Shown: positions 1 to 8,823, counted from the stretch's first letter. The stretch is 64,000 nucleotides of DNA from Candidatus Omnitrophota bacterium (GCA_020632575.1 JACKFH010000002.1:310001-374000); one strand, 5' to 3'. The notes: generated from the letters alone by a model not told the origin. A program made the numbers and translations.

Positions 1-840
1 CATGTACATCCAATTGTCGTGAGCGGCTTCACAATACCCCCAAAAACCGAGGTCAGGCATTTTGTCGGGCGTATGCATTCTAATCCCGGAAGGAAGATCG
101 GGCGGGAGAGCGATAGGAATCCGAAGTTCGTACGACCTACGACGGATATCCGCGTGGAGGGAATTGGCGGTGGCTGGATCATAAATCAAACTCCATTTCC
201 GCATCTCCTCCGATTCGATCATAAGGTGCGAAAATGCCACCGAATCCACTCCAAGTTCCTTAGCGAGGAGAAGGAAATCCAAAGTCTCCTCCGCGTTGGG
301 TGTACAAAGGACAAAATTAAGCGCGATCGATGTTTTGGGACTGGGATGCCGATTTCGAAGTTGGACAAAGGACCGGATGTTTTGGATGACCTCTTCAAAA
401 GAGCCTCCCCGACGAATGCTCTCATAGGTTTGGGCGCTTGCCGCGTCTACTGAAATTCCTAAAGCACTCAACCCATTGTCGAGAAGAACCTTTCCCACCT
501 TCTCATCGAGTTGAACTCCATTTGTCTGGATGCGGACAAATGGGATTCCAGCCTCGGACGCGGTGGAAAGCGCCTCATCGAGAATAGGGAGGCCAAGGAT
601 TTCGCCGGTTTCGGAAAGGGCCAGTCTGTTCACCCAGGGAAAAACTTCCTTTCCGAGTATCCGAATCTGAGCCTGTGTCATTGTGTAGCGAGGGAGTTTG
701 ATGACGGTGCGAAAACAATGCCTGCACCGAAGACCGCAGGTGGAGGTCAAATCCATCTGTAGATAGATCTGTCGTCTCGGATGACCGTTCCTTCTCCATC
801 CGCCCCAGGATTTAAGTCTATCGATCGAGGGCCAACTCAT
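1..840 (-). CDS. Radical SAM protein, C-terminus cut by window edge
   Basis: Translating the minus strand from the ATG at 838-840 gives 280 codons that stay open to base 1, so the gene continues beyond the window. Residues 35-42 read CGLRCRHC, the CxxxCxxC triad that binds the radical SAM 4Fe-4S cluster, and an LSETGEIL stretch follows about where the SAM-contacting GGEP-like motif lies in this superfamily. A GGAG ribosome-binding site sits 7 bases before the ATG. The start lies inside the end of the upstream aminotransferase/radical SAM fusion (23-base overlap), which suggests translational coupling and a shared pathway. The substrate cannot be deduced. The missing C-terminus may hold a SPASM-type auxiliary cluster domain. 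Confidence 0.85.
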   Translation of the reverse strand, partial: MSWPSIDRLKSWGGWRRNGHPRRQIYLQMDLTSTCGLRCRHCFRTVIKLPRYTMTQAQIRILGKEVFPWVNRLALSETGEILGLPILDEALSTASEAGIPFVRIQTNGVQLDEKVGKVLLDNGLSALGISVDAASAQTYESIRRGGSFEEVIQNIRSFVQLRNRHPSPKTSIALNFVLCTPNAEETLDFLLLAKELGVDSVAFSHLMIESEEMRKWSLIYDPATANSLHADIRRRSYELRIPIALPPDLPSGIRMHTPDKMPDLGFWGYCEAAHDNWMYM

Positions 841-3463
841 GTTGGTCTCCTAAACTCTCCGTGGTGGCATGAGGAGGGCAACCCCCGATTCGGTCGAAAA
901 AGGACTCTTCGAAAAGAGGGTTGATGTTCTTCTGTATGAAACGAGTTGCGGACTCTCGTTCCTCCGGACGAAACCGGGTTCCTTCGATTTGGTCCATAGC
1001 GTGTAGACCTGGATCTTCGTTATTCTCAGCCATGATGATCTTCCCAATTCCGTCCATGCAGGGGCAGGGGTAAGAGCAGGAAGAATTGTAACCCCGATCC
1101 CCGTTACGCTGTTTCGATATCAATTGGATGGCCCTAAGGATTTCCAGCGGATGATTCCTTTCCAGGGCTTTCGCCACCTTCCAGTCCAAGGTTGGGAAGA
1201 TTCGGGATAAACGGCAGTCGAAGACGGAGCCGTCCGGTGCGATATCGACATAGAAATATTGACGGTGGCACTGGACGAGATCCTCGCCAAAAAGGAACTT
1301 CCCCAAGGTCGAGGTCCTCGATTGCCCCCTCGGAAGCGCCTCCCGGTTCTGGGGGGCGGCAAAGCGGATGGTCGGAAAACGGGCGGAGAGTCGGGTTACG
1401 ATTTCAACATACCTCGCGGCGCGCTCCGGATTGTGGCCCACCGATTTCGGATGGAATCCGGGATTCATCGGCCAAATGTAATGCCTCACCCCGGGTAACT
1501 CGCGTTGAATGGTCTCGGCGAGCGCAGGTAAACTTTCAAAGTTATGAACCGTGGCGACCGTGGCGATCGTGTAACGGATTTCAGGATGAGAACTCGCGAG
1601 CTCGACCATCCTGGGAAGCATTTTGCGACCGTTCACACCCCGATTGAGTCTACAGTCATCGTCCAGTCCGTCGAGGGTGATCAGCAGATCGTCAATGGCT
1701 CCAGATTCGATGAAGGTTTCATAGACCGAAAGAGGTCTTTGGAAGTTCGTCGAGAGGAGAATTACGGGGTTCCCGGTTTCTCGTTTGATCCTTTTCAAGA
1801 TGGCTGGCAACCCACGCACTAGTGTGGGTTCGCCACCGGTCACCCAGATAAATCGTGGTTGAGCCTTGAGGATTTGTTCGAGACCTCTTTGAAGATCCTC
1901 CCCGGGATAACCCTCCTTGTGGTTCTGTCCACAGTAGACACAGTCGAGATTGCATTTGTGCGTGACCTCCCAACCGGCTACCCAATACAGATTGGGACGG
2001 GGATTGGACCGTATTTCTTCCGTGATCTCGTGTCTCAGCGTTTGATACCGGTCGAACAGCTTCCTGCTAAGTGGAGCGAATGCCCTTTGTCGAATGTGAG
2101 AAACTCTCCGGGAGCCTAAATCCGGCTCGCTAGGATCTTCCCATCCAGTTCTCGAGTGTCCGCGCCGCGAGGTTTCTTCAAGGTGAGAGAGCGTTTTCCT
2201 CATTGCTTCAAGAGTCACGTCGAGGTCGGATTGCGTATGTGCGGTCGACACGAACCAATGCCCATCCAAGCCGGTGCGAATACCATGCGGCTGAATCTCG
2301 TGGAAAATCCTCCGGGTTAATTCAAGATCGGTTCTCAGGAAGGACTCGCGATCCGTGGGACTGGGAATGTCTTTTGGATAAAATGAGACATGGAGCATCG
2401 GACCCGCCCTCCGAACCGCGAGCGGAAGCGAGGTCCTTTCCCCCAAGATGCTCAACCCCTCCTCCAAAGACCGAGCCGTTTCATGAGCCTTAGAGAGCAG
2501 TTTTCCTCCCTCGGCGGATAACATCTCCAGGCCCGCTAGCGCCGCTGCTAAACTCGGAGGATGGGACGCAAACGTTCCAGCGAGGACCGGCATACAATCT
2601 GTCCATCGTTCCATGATGCGCGCGCGACCAGCCAAGGCGCTCACTACCATCCCAGCCCCAAGTGCCTTTCCGTAAACGGCAAGATCCGGATCTACACCGA
2701 AGTATTCCGAGGCTCCTCCCAGGGCCAATCGGAAACCGGTCACCACCTCGTCGAAAATCAGAACCGCCTCATACCGATCGCAAAGATTCCGCAAGGTTTG
2801 GAGGAAACCCGGTTGTGGAGGAATCACACCATGGGATGTCATCAAGGGATCCAGGATGATCCCGGCTATGTCATCCCCATGGCTGGAGAACAACTCGGAG
2901 ACCCCATCGAAATCATTCCAATGAAGGATGAACAAGTTGGCCCCATCCTCTTCCGATTGACCGAGAGGCGCCGACGGTTTGAGGGATGAGGGAATTCTCT
3001 TGCCTTCTCGCGGATTCGAAGAAGACAATTTCCATGCGATGTTGTCGAACCATCCGTGGTAATGCCCCTCAAAGCGAACGATCTTCTTTCTTCCAGTTAT
3101 TCCGCGGGCGAGGCGTAAGGCTCCATGAACGCCTTCCGATCCCGAAGAGGTGAATCGCACCCGCTCGGCGAAAGGAACCAGTTCGCAAATCTTTTCGGAA
3201 AGCAGGACATCAAGCTCGGTCGGTGCGCAATAGAGCAACCCTTTCCTGACTTGATCGGTGATCGCGTCGATGACGTGTGGTGGATTGTGGCCGAGAAGAA
3301 GGGAACCCACCCCGAGGAAATAATCGATATACTCATTCCCATCGGCATCCCAAATATGGGACTTATTGCCGCGATCATAATAGAGAGGGAAAGGAGATGT
3401 GCTGGGTGCGGGAGCGGCGTGGTCGAAACGTTCCTGAAATTCGAGGGATCGCGTGTATCGCAC
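818..3463 (-). CDS. Class III aminotransferase fused to a radical SAM domain
   Basis: An 881-residue two-enzyme fusion. Residues 1 to about 430 match PLP-dependent class III aminotransferases of the glutamate-1-semialdehyde aminomutase type: SSGSEGVHGALRLAR, the DEVVTGFR motif near 238-245, and the Schiff-base lysine K266 in YGKALGAG. After a polar linker, a radical SAM domain starts near 490, with C504, C508 and C511 in CNLDCVYC, then VTGGEPT. Two more cysteine groups near the C-terminus (QCHRQY...FDCR and CSYPCPC) could bind an auxiliary cluster. The GTG start is supported by an AGGAGGT ribosome-binding site 6 bases upstream. The next gene on the strand is a second radical SAM enzyme that overlaps it. 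A joint amino-transfer and radical rearrangement on one intermediate is inference. Confidence 0.88.
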   Translation of the reverse strand: MRYTRSLEFQERFDHAAPAPSTSPFPLYYDRGNKSHIWDADGNEYIDYFLGVGSLLLGHNPPHVIDAITDQVRKGLLYCAPTELDVLLSEKICELVPFAERVRFTSSGSEGVHGALRLARGITGRKKIVRFEGHYHGWFDNIAWKLSSSNPREGKRIPSSLKPSAPLGQSEEDGANLFILHWNDFDGVSELFSSHGDDIAGIILDPLMTSHGVIPPQPGFLQTLRNLCDRYEAVLIFDEVVTGFRLALGGASEYFGVDPDLAVYGKALGAGMVVSALAGRARIMERWTDCMPVLAGTFASHPPSLAAALAGLEMLSAEGGKLLSKAHETARSLEEGLSILGERTSLPLAVRRAGPMLHVSFYPKDIPSPTDRESFLRTDLELTRRIFHEIQPHGIRTGLDGHWFVSTAHTQSDLDVTLEAMRKTLSHLEETSRRGHSRTGWEDPSEPDLGSRRVSHIRQRAFAPLSRKLFDRYQTLRHEITEEIRSNPRPNLYWVAGWEVTHKCNLDCVYCGQNHKEGYPGEDLQRGLEQILKAQPRFIWVTGGEPTLVRGLPAILKRIKRETGNPVILLSTNFQRPLSVYETFIESGAIDDLLITLDGLDDDCRLNRGVNGRKMLPRMVELASSHPEIRYTIATVATVHNFESLPALAETIQRELPGVRHYIWPMNPGFHPKSVGHNPERAARYVEIVTRLSARFPTIRFAAPQNREALPRGQSRTSTLGKFLFGEDLVQCHRQYFYVDIAPDGSVFDCRLSRIFPTLDWKVAKALERNHPLEILRAIQLISKQRNGDRGYNSSCSYPCPCMDGIGKIIMAENNEDPGLHAMDQIEGTRFRPEERESATRFIQKNINPLFEESFFDRIGGCPPHATTESLGDQHELALDR

Positions 3464-3580
3464 TTGGACCTCCTGTAGAACTTCCGATAAAGTTTGGGAA
3501 CTTCCCCCACCGCTCCACTCATCGCGGTGTTTCCTCGGTATGACTCAAAATAAATGGAAATACATTAATTGAATACCAAT

Positions 3581-3586
3581 ATTATA
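3581..3586 (-). promoter_or_regulatory. Candidate -10 box for the aminotransferase/radical SAM operon
   Basis: On the minus strand the AT-rich gap 3464-3748 contains a perfect TATAAT at 3586-3581, about 120 bases before the GTG start at 3463. The -35 region 17 bases upstream is a poor match to TTGACA, so this is only a candidate. No other gene or strong structure is visible in this 285-base gap. Confidence 0.3.
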
Positions 3587-3748
3587 CACTCATTCTAGGC
3601 GAGCGGAAGATATAAAAATAATCATCGCGAAAGTTTTTTTTCGACAGGATTCTGGAAAAACGTACTAATCTGGAAGCCAAGCGTGGGTGCATCCTACCGG
3701 ATTGCGCGGGCTAATCGGGGAATGCACGGCCAATCCGTTCGATTTGAA

Positions 3749-4354
3749 TCAACCCTTCTTCTCGCCCAACCCCGGGACCAAGCGTTTCAGGTCGATCACC
3801 TGCGGCAACTCAGGCGGCGGGCCGATGGGGCCCTCCGGGTAGGGTCGGAAATCGTAGACCACCGCGATTTCGTCGCACATGGGAAACTTTTTGCAGTGGA
3901 TGCAGTCCCCCCATATCTTTTTTGGGAGGAGTTTCTTGTCCACCACCCGGAAACCCAGGGATTTGAAGAACTTTTCCTGGTAGGTCAGGGCGAAGACCCG
4001 GCCCAGCTCCAGCCGTTGCGCCTCCTCCATCAACCTCTCGGTCACCCGTTTCCCGTAGCCCTTCCCCTGATAATCCGGGTGAACCGCCAGGGTTCGAATT
4101 TCGGCGAGATCCTCCCACATCACATGCAGCGCCCCCATGCCCGCGATCTCGCCAGCCACCTCGATCACCATAAAATCCCGAACCGACTCGTACAATTCGG
4201 ACAGGGTCTTCGGCAACATGACCGCATCCCGCGCGAAGGGATCGACCAGATCCTTAATAGCGCGCACATCGCTCGCCAAAGCCGGGCGGATCACCACATT
4301 ATCCGTGTCGGATTCGGGGGTGATCGATTGGGTTACGGTGGTTATCTCGGTCAT
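3749..4354 (-). CDS. argA: GNAT acetyltransferase, probable short N-acetylglutamate synthase
   Basis: This 201-residue protein has the GNAT acetyl-CoA-binding loop VHPDYQGKGYGKRV in its middle, preceded by a beta strand with EIRTLAV. Its C-terminal part, FFKSLGFRVVDKK...KIWGDCIHCKKFPMCDE, matches the short single-domain ArgA-type N-acetylglutamate synthases, where a cysteine-containing segment (CxxCxxFPxCDE) is typical. The likely reaction is acetylation of glutamate, the first step of arginine synthesis. No arginine gene is next to it. The ATG start has about 30 residues before the GNAT fold and no strong ribosome-binding site. Another small-molecule acetyltransferase role is possible. Confidence 0.75.
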   Translation of the reverse strand: MTEITTVTQSITPESDTDNVVIRPALASDVRAIKDLVDPFARDAVMLPKTLSELYESVRDFMVIEVAGEIAGMGALHVMWEDLAEIRTLAVHPDYQGKGYGKRVTERLMEEAQRLELGRVFALTYQEKFFKSLGFRVVDKKLLPKKIWGDCIHCKKFPMCDEIAVVYDFRPYPEGPIGPPPELPQVIDLKRLVPGLGEKKG

Positions 4355-4445
4355 ACTATGGATTTTTACTGGTTTTCTAGGGATTTGGAAGCGATGAGGG
4401 GGATTCCTCTATAGAGACCAGCCGTACTTTGCTGGATCCAACCCA

Positions 4446-5183
4446 TTAAACATCTGTTCCCGAGTCACCCAAAGGCTTTTGCAGGGGCTTTGGAAGATAC
4501 CCGGCTTTAATATGACCATCCTCATAGGTTCGAATGTGGATCTGGAGTGTGCTCCAGTTTCTTGAAAACATGAGTTCATCCTTGAACCTTGGTTCGTCTC
4601 TTACCAAAGCCTCCTTCATGTCCTCGGGCAGATCGTCGAAATGTTGGGCGGAATCTGGTTCTCCCAGAATCCTCACTATGTCTTTCTCCGATTCTATTTT
4701 TGAGACGAGGTCCATCGCGGCTCCCAATTCGGAATCGTCGATTTTGGTGAAGAAGTCTCCTCGCTTCGACTTTGGCATTTTGCCGCCACAGAAGAAGCAA
4801 AAATACATCGAGTATTGACGAGACCCGCCCTCCGAATCGACAGTGTATTCATTCAATATTTCGTTGAAGGAGACCGGAGAATTCGGATCGCTGGCCATCC
4901 TCTCCGGTTGCCCGCAGCCGCACATGCCGTCCTTTTGAAAGGATGATGTGGAAAACTCTTCGTCTTGGTCCAGGTCCGGAACCTGTTTTTCGACAACACA
5001 CGCCGCAAAGAGGATTGCCTGTCGCAGGTCTTCCATAGAAAGTTCGGGATGCTTTGCAGTGATCGTGTCGGCGGTTTCGCCCTTTGAAAGGAGTTCGAGG
5101 AGGAGTTTTACACCGATGCGTGTTCCTTTGACATGAGGCATTCCGTCGAGAATTTTCCGATCACAAACAATGGAATCGAACAT
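4446..5183 (-). CDS. DUF433 domain protein with cysteine-rich C-terminal extension
   Basis: A 245-residue protein. The first 70 residues (DRKILDGMPHVKGTRIGV, then LLSKGETADTITAKHPEL) are a clear DUF433 helix-turn-helix-like domain, usually found in small antitoxin-like proteins. The rest is unusual: a CGCGQPE cysteine cluster, then YFCFFCGGKMPKSKRGDFF, which looks like a zinc-binding treble clef, then a helical and beta tail. The ATG at 5183 is preferred over the in-frame GTG at 5198 because that GTG lies inside the GTGGAGG ribosome-binding site 8 bases before the ATG. No toxin gene adjoins it; HNH and antitoxin-like genes lie upstream on the same strand. The function of the fusion is unknown. 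Confidence 0.75.
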   Translation of the reverse strand: MFDSIVCDRKILDGMPHVKGTRIGVKLLLELLSKGETADTITAKHPELSMEDLRQAILFAACVVEKQVPDLDQDEEFSTSSFQKDGMCGCGQPERMASDPNSPVSFNEILNEYTVDSEGGSRQYSMYFCFFCGGKMPKSKRGDFFTKIDDSELGAAMDLVSKIESEKDIVRILGEPDSAQHFDDLPEDMKEALVRDEPRFKDELMFSRNWSTLQIHIRTYEDGHIKAGYLPKPLQKPLGDSGTDV

Positions 5184-5204
5184 GTGGTTTGCCTCCACTA
5201 TTTT

Positions 5205-5639
5205 TTATCCAATTTCCTCCGCCGCCTCCGATGGGTATCTCCCGATCTCCCTGAGATACTCTCGCTCCAGAAGCCTTTCAGAATTATTGAAACCAAGAAT
5301 CCTCGCTGTTACCTCACCAATTGGGGAAAGTGGTTCAATGGTTGACCCGTTTAAGGCGAAATGATCTCTCCATCTATCCGTTCGGGGATTGAAGAAACGG
5401 GTGAACTCACCTGACGTATCCGCTATCGAACCGACATCTGTTCCCTTGAATCGATTGCAGAAGGTGCAGGCGTACGCCAAATTCTCAACAACTGTCGACC
5501 CTCCGTGTTTCTCCGCAATGATATGATCCACCTGGCAACCCAGGAACGTATCCTCCTCGTGAATCAAACAATACTCGCGAACAGAATTCGCTCTCGATTT
5601 AACGGATTGCCGCAGTTCCGGGCTGACGTAACTGGTCAT
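5205..5639 (-). CDS. HNH endonuclease
   Basis: A 144-residue HNH-family protein. The core is visible as CLIHEEDTFLGCQVDHIIAE, then a KHGG, then ENLAYACTFCNRFKG. It contains the catalytic DH pair, the central Asn and the CxxC zinc pair, but the N-terminal zinc knuckle shows only one cysteine (REYC where CEYC is usual), so zinc binding there may be altered. It overlaps the upstream small gene by 4 bases (ATGA), a pairing seen in many bacteria. It could be a mobile nuclease or the toxin-like half of a two-gene unit. Confidence 0.85.
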   Translation of the reverse strand: MTSYVSPELRQSVKSRANSVREYCLIHEEDTFLGCQVDHIIAEKHGGSTVVENLAYACTFCNRFKGTDVGSIADTSGEFTRFFNPRTDRWRDHFALNGSTIEPLSPIGEVTARILGFNNSERLLEREYLREIGRYPSEAAEEIG

Positions 5640-5866
5640 TTAGCGCAAAGCATCCGTGCCCGCGCTTTTGCGAGTCTCATCAGGTGTTCAAGCCTCGTGA
5701 AATGGTCCAGCTCCGAAGATTCCTCGGGAGTTAAGCCGGTTGTCTTTTCCTTGTGGATGAGGTCTGCGACATAGTCTTTGGATTGCTGGGAGGGTTCGAA
5801 ATGCGCGACAGAATCCGGAGTGGTTCCAGCGGCAATAAACTCGATGATTTCGTCGTAGGCTCGCAT
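5636..5866 (-). CDS. Small helical partner protein of the HNH nuclease
   Basis: A 76-residue acidic, helical protein (begins MRAYDEIIEFIAAG; later LTPEESSELDHF and a basic end LMRLAKARARM). From memory, proteins of this shape often precede small HNH nucleases. Its stop overlaps the HNH start by 4 bases, so the two are translated together. An immunity or antitoxin role is an inference from the pairing only. No strong ribosome-binding site is seen before the ATG at 5866. Confidence 0.7.
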   Translation of the reverse strand: MRAYDEIIEFIAAGTTPDSVAHFEPSQQSKDYVADLIHKEKTTGLTPEESSELDHFTRLEHLMRLAKARARMLCAK

Positions 5867-5976
5867 GATTTTTACTATACCACTCTGCCATCACTCCGCA
5901 ATCACACTCGCTCTCAATGGTCTGATTGTTCTTCTACCTCAAAATGTTAGGACAGATCCAGCAAGTGATTGAAATC

Positions 5977-6222
5977 TCAAAATCGATCATCCTCTCGCTC
6001 GAATTCGGTGTTCATGCCTTTGAGGAAACCTCTCATCTCGCTCATCGGTTTCATTGTGATGCGCCTCGGACGGCTTTCCAGCGATTCATCGAACCATTTA
6101 CTCAAGGCGCTTTTGGCTTCGGAGTGGGTCTTGGTTCGTCCCTCACGGATAGCGGCTTCGCCCCGAGCTATTCCTTCTAGGATCTTTTGCTTGTCGGATT
6201 TTTTGCCACGATTCTTTTTCAT
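5977..6222 (-). CDS. Antitoxin-like small protein, no adjacent toxin
   Basis: Starting at the ATG at 6222 gives 81 residues, very basic at the N-terminus, with IARGEAAIREGRTKTHSEAK and SALSKWF, a pattern seen in ParD/Phd-like antitoxins that accompany ParE/RelE toxins. The tail ends GFLKGMNTEFEREDDRF. An upstream TTG at 6258 would add 12 residues, but a ribosome-binding site is not clear for either start. No toxin gene follows. The 110 bases to the next gene hold nothing recognisable, so this looks like an orphan or a remnant. Confidence 0.55.
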   Translation of the reverse strand: MKKNRGKKSDKQKILEGIARGEAAIREGRTKTHSEAKSALSKWFDESLESRPRRITMKPMSEMRGFLKGMNTEFEREDDRF

Positions 6223-6265
6223 GGTGATAATCTTGGTACTCCAGGTTCTTAGGCGCAAGCTCCCC

Positions 6266-7030
6266 TCACCGCACCCACCGCCAAAACTGATGCAACGACG
6301 CCCCCGGAATTTTTTTTGCCAGGACCCTCTTCAACCCTGGGAATCCCCTTTGCAGACGAAACAGGATCGCCTCCGGACATTTCGGATGCGCCGCCCAGGG
6401 GAACAGGCCAAGATAGACCTCCTCCGCCATCCCCAGAACTTTGCCTTGAGTGAACCCGGCATCGGAAAAAGTCTTCTTCACCCTCCGAATCGACACCGGT
6501 TTCTCATGCGCTTGCGGGGTCCACTTCCCAAAGGGCGCCCAGGTCTCTTTCTCGTATCCACCGAAGCTTTCCATCCACTTTTTGACCAAGCCGGCGACAT
6601 TCCCGTAGTTGGGGGATGAGATGAAAACCTCTCCGCCGGGTTTCAGGACCCGTTGGAATTCTCGGGCCGCATGATCGGGATGCGGAAAATGTTCGTAGGC
6701 GTCGATGCAGATGAGGGAGTCGAAGGATCCGGCAGAGAAGGGAAGGGACTCGGAGGAGCCGAGGAGATTGGGACCGAGGGTCTCTCCGACCTTCTTGGAG
6801 GGGACCAGGTCGATCCCCAAATACTCCGAACCCTTGTCGGTGAGGTAATCCCGAAGCCAAGCCCGGCCGCATCCGATCTCCAAGACATGACCTGGTTTGG
6901 ACAGGAATCCGAGCTCATCCCAGACCTTTTGAAGGGGTTCGTAGAGGTAGTAATCGACGCCGCCGAAGGGGGAGGAGACCATCTCGGGATGGTCCCGGTA
7001 AAAGTCTCGGACGGGGTCGCGCTCGGTCAA
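6266..7030 (-). CDS. Class I SAM-dependent methyltransferase
   Basis: A 254-residue protein with the SAM-binding motif I VLEIGCGRAWL, an acidic strand-2 end (YLGIDLVPS), motif SFDSLICIDAYEHFPH and a motif near LKPGGEVFISSPNYG, typical of Methyltransf_11. The C-terminal half (KKTFSDAGFTQGKVLGMAEEVY) resembles methyltransferases that act on lipids or sugars in polysaccharide loci. Its start overlaps the stop of the cobalamin adenosyltransferase gene by 4 bases. The substrate is unknown. The divergent surface-polysaccharide operon begins about 0.8 kb away. Confidence 0.8.
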   Translation of the reverse strand: MTERDPVRDFYRDHPEMVSSPFGGVDYYLYEPLQKVWDELGFLSKPGHVLEIGCGRAWLRDYLTDKGSEYLGIDLVPSKKVGETLGPNLLGSSESLPFSAGSFDSLICIDAYEHFPHPDHAAREFQRVLKPGGEVFISSPNYGNVAGLVKKWMESFGGYEKETWAPFGKWTPQAHEKPVSIRRVKKTFSDAGFTQGKVLGMAEEVYLGLFPWAAHPKCPEAILFRLQRGFPGLKRVLAKKIPGASLHQFWRWVR

Positions 7031-7620
7031 TGTTCCCAGGTTGTCTCCGTGTCGCCCGCCGAAATGGTCAACCAGCGGGACAGCACAAAGAGGTAGTCGG
7101 AGAGACGATTCAAGAAGGGAAGCACCGCCTCCCCAATTGGTTCCTCATCCCGAAGGGTGAGCGCGTCACGTTCCGCGCGTCGGCAAATCGTTCGCGCCAG
7201 GTGCAGGGCCGCGACTGTGGGCGTCCCGGTCGGAAGAACAAAATCCTTCAGAGCGGGAACTTCCTCGTTGAACGAATCGATCTTGCGTTCGAGTTCTTCC
7301 ACATGGGCCATTGTCGTCACAGGCATCCCATCCCAACGGTCCTCGATTCGCGTCGCGAGATCGCAACCGACTGTGAAGAGGAGGTTTTGAAGGTTGGCCA
7401 ATTCTTGAAGGGCTAGGTCTTTCTTTTCGCTTGGTAGGTTGGAAGCGTCCTGATTCAAATGAGCACGCGCGAGACCCAAGGCCGCATTCAATTCATCGAC
7501 CGTTCCGTAGGATTGAATGCGTCGATGGTTCTTGGAGACACGCCCTTTGCCCACCAGGCCAGTGGTCCCGTCGTCGCCGCTTCGTGTATAAACCTTGGTG
7601 ATCCGGTAATTCTCGCTCAT
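7027..7620 (-). CDS. pduO: PduO-type ATP:cob(I)alamin adenosyltransferase
   Basis: This 197-residue protein transfers adenosyl from ATP to cob(I)alamin to make coenzyme B12. The N-terminal ATP-binding motif VYTRSGDDGTTGLVGKGRV and the following YGTVDELNAALGLAR are diagnostic of the PduO family. The C-terminal RTICRRAERDALTL and LNRLSDYLFVLSRW blocks are also family signatures. The ATG at 7620 begins the conserved sequence; an in-frame upstream start would add 37 residues of no similarity. It is the first gene of a coupled pair with the methyltransferase. Confidence 0.93.
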   Translation of the reverse strand: MSENYRITKVYTRSGDDGTTGLVGKGRVSKNHRRIQSYGTVDELNAALGLARAHLNQDASNLPSEKKDLALQELANLQNLLFTVGCDLATRIEDRWDGMPVTTMAHVEELERKIDSFNEEVPALKDFVLPTGTPTVAALHLARTICRRAERDALTLRDEEPIGEAVLPFLNRLSDYLFVLSRWLTISAGDTETTWEH

Positions 7621-7824
7621 AAAAGAGTGCCGTTTTGCCCCTCCCTTTCGAATCCTTTCGGGGAGAGTCAGTGTGCCAGGAAAACCGACCCTGAACAAGA
7701 TTGACTTGGATGTCCGACCATGTAGACTCAAAAACTCTTGATTTTTCGAGACCTATGGGGAATCCCATCAGTCTCGATCGCATCGCGGAACGATAAAAGG
7801 AATTGAACTCAACTGACGAACCAG

Positions 7825-8823
7825 ATGGCAAAGAAGGCGTTAATCACAGGCATCACGGGGCAGGATGGCTCCTATCTCGCGGAACTTCTCCTTTCGAAAG
7901 GCTACGAGGTGTACGGCATGATCCGCCGTTCGAGCTCGTTTAACACTGCCCGGTTGGAGCATATCTACAGCGACCCCCACGAATCCGGCGCCCGCATGCA
8001 TTTGGTTTACGGCGACCTCAATGACGGCAGCCGTCTCAATCACCTGATCCGAACCACCAAGCCCGACGAAATCTACAACCTTGGGGCCCAAAGCCATGTC
8101 CGTGTCAGCTTCGATGTCCCGGAGTTCACCGGCGACACGACCGGACTAGGCGTGCTGCGACTTCTCGACGCCATCCGGGAGACCGGTCACGAGTGCAAGT
8201 TCTATCAAGCCTCCTCCTCCGAGATGTTTGGAAAAGTCCAAGAAGTCCCTCAGACTGAGGATACTCCTTTTTATCCCCGCAGCCCCTATGGCGCGGCAAA
8301 GGTTTTTGGGCATTGGATCACCGTCAACTACCGCGAGAGTTACAACATGTTCGCGTGCAGCGGGATCCTCTTCAACCACGAATCGCCCCGTCGGGGCGAG
8401 ACCTTTGTCACCCGAAAGATTACGCGTGCGGTCGGCAGGATTGTTCATGGCCTTCAGGATAAGATCTTCCTTGGGAACCTCGACGCCAAACGAGACTGGG
8501 GATTCGCCGGCGATTATGTGGAAGCCATGTGGTTGATGATGCAACAAGATCAACCCGACGATTACGTCGTGGCGACAGGGGAAACCCACTCGGTCAAGGA
8601 TTTTCTCGAAGAAGCTTTCAAGCATGTCAACCTGAAATGGGAGGATCACATCGAGATCGATCCCCGCTACTACCGTCCAGCCGAGGTTGACCTCCTGTTG
8701 GGTGACAGCAGCAAGGCTCGTGAGAAATTGAATTGGCGCCCCAAAGTCGATTTCCCTGGCCTCGTTCAAATGATGGTCGATTACGATCTCAAACTCGCTG
8801 AGAAGGAAGCGGCGGCGAATTAG
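7825..8823 (+). CDS. gmd: GDP-mannose 4,6-dehydratase
   Basis: This enzyme turns GDP-D-mannose into GDP-4-keto-6-deoxymannose. The 332-residue protein begins with the NAD(P) motif TGITGQDGSYLAELL. It has the short-chain dehydrogenase catalytic YxxxK in SPYGAAKVFGHW, and the RRSSSFNT segment near residue 35 that binds NADP in Gmd. Length is normal for the family. It starts the plus-strand polysaccharide operon, followed after a repeat element by GDP-fucose synthase, so the pair makes GDP-L-fucose. Confidence 0.95.
   Translation: MAKKALITGITGQDGSYLAELLLSKGYEVYGMIRRSSSFNTARLEHIYSDPHESGARMHLVYGDLNDGSRLNHLIRTTKPDEIYNLGAQSHVRVSFDVPEFTGDTTGLGVLRLLDAIRETGHECKFYQASSSEMFGKVQEVPQTEDTPFYPRSPYGAAKVFGHWITVNYRESYNMFACSGILFNHESPRRGETFVTRKITRAVGRIVHGLQDKIFLGNLDAKRDWGFAGDYVEAMWLMMQQDQPDDYVVATGETHSVKDFLEEAFKHVNLKWEDHIEIDPRYYRPAEVDLLLGDSSKAREKLNWRPKVDFPGLVQMMVDYDLKLAEKEAAAN

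Noticed and set aside
19..762. Two plus-strand frames at the left edge
   Set aside because: They are antisense to the radical SAM gene that runs off the window; the latter has CxxxCxxC and a ribosome-binding site.
3683..4414. 243-residue plus-strand frame
   Set aside because: It is antisense to the ArgA-like acetyltransferase gene, which has the GNAT signature.
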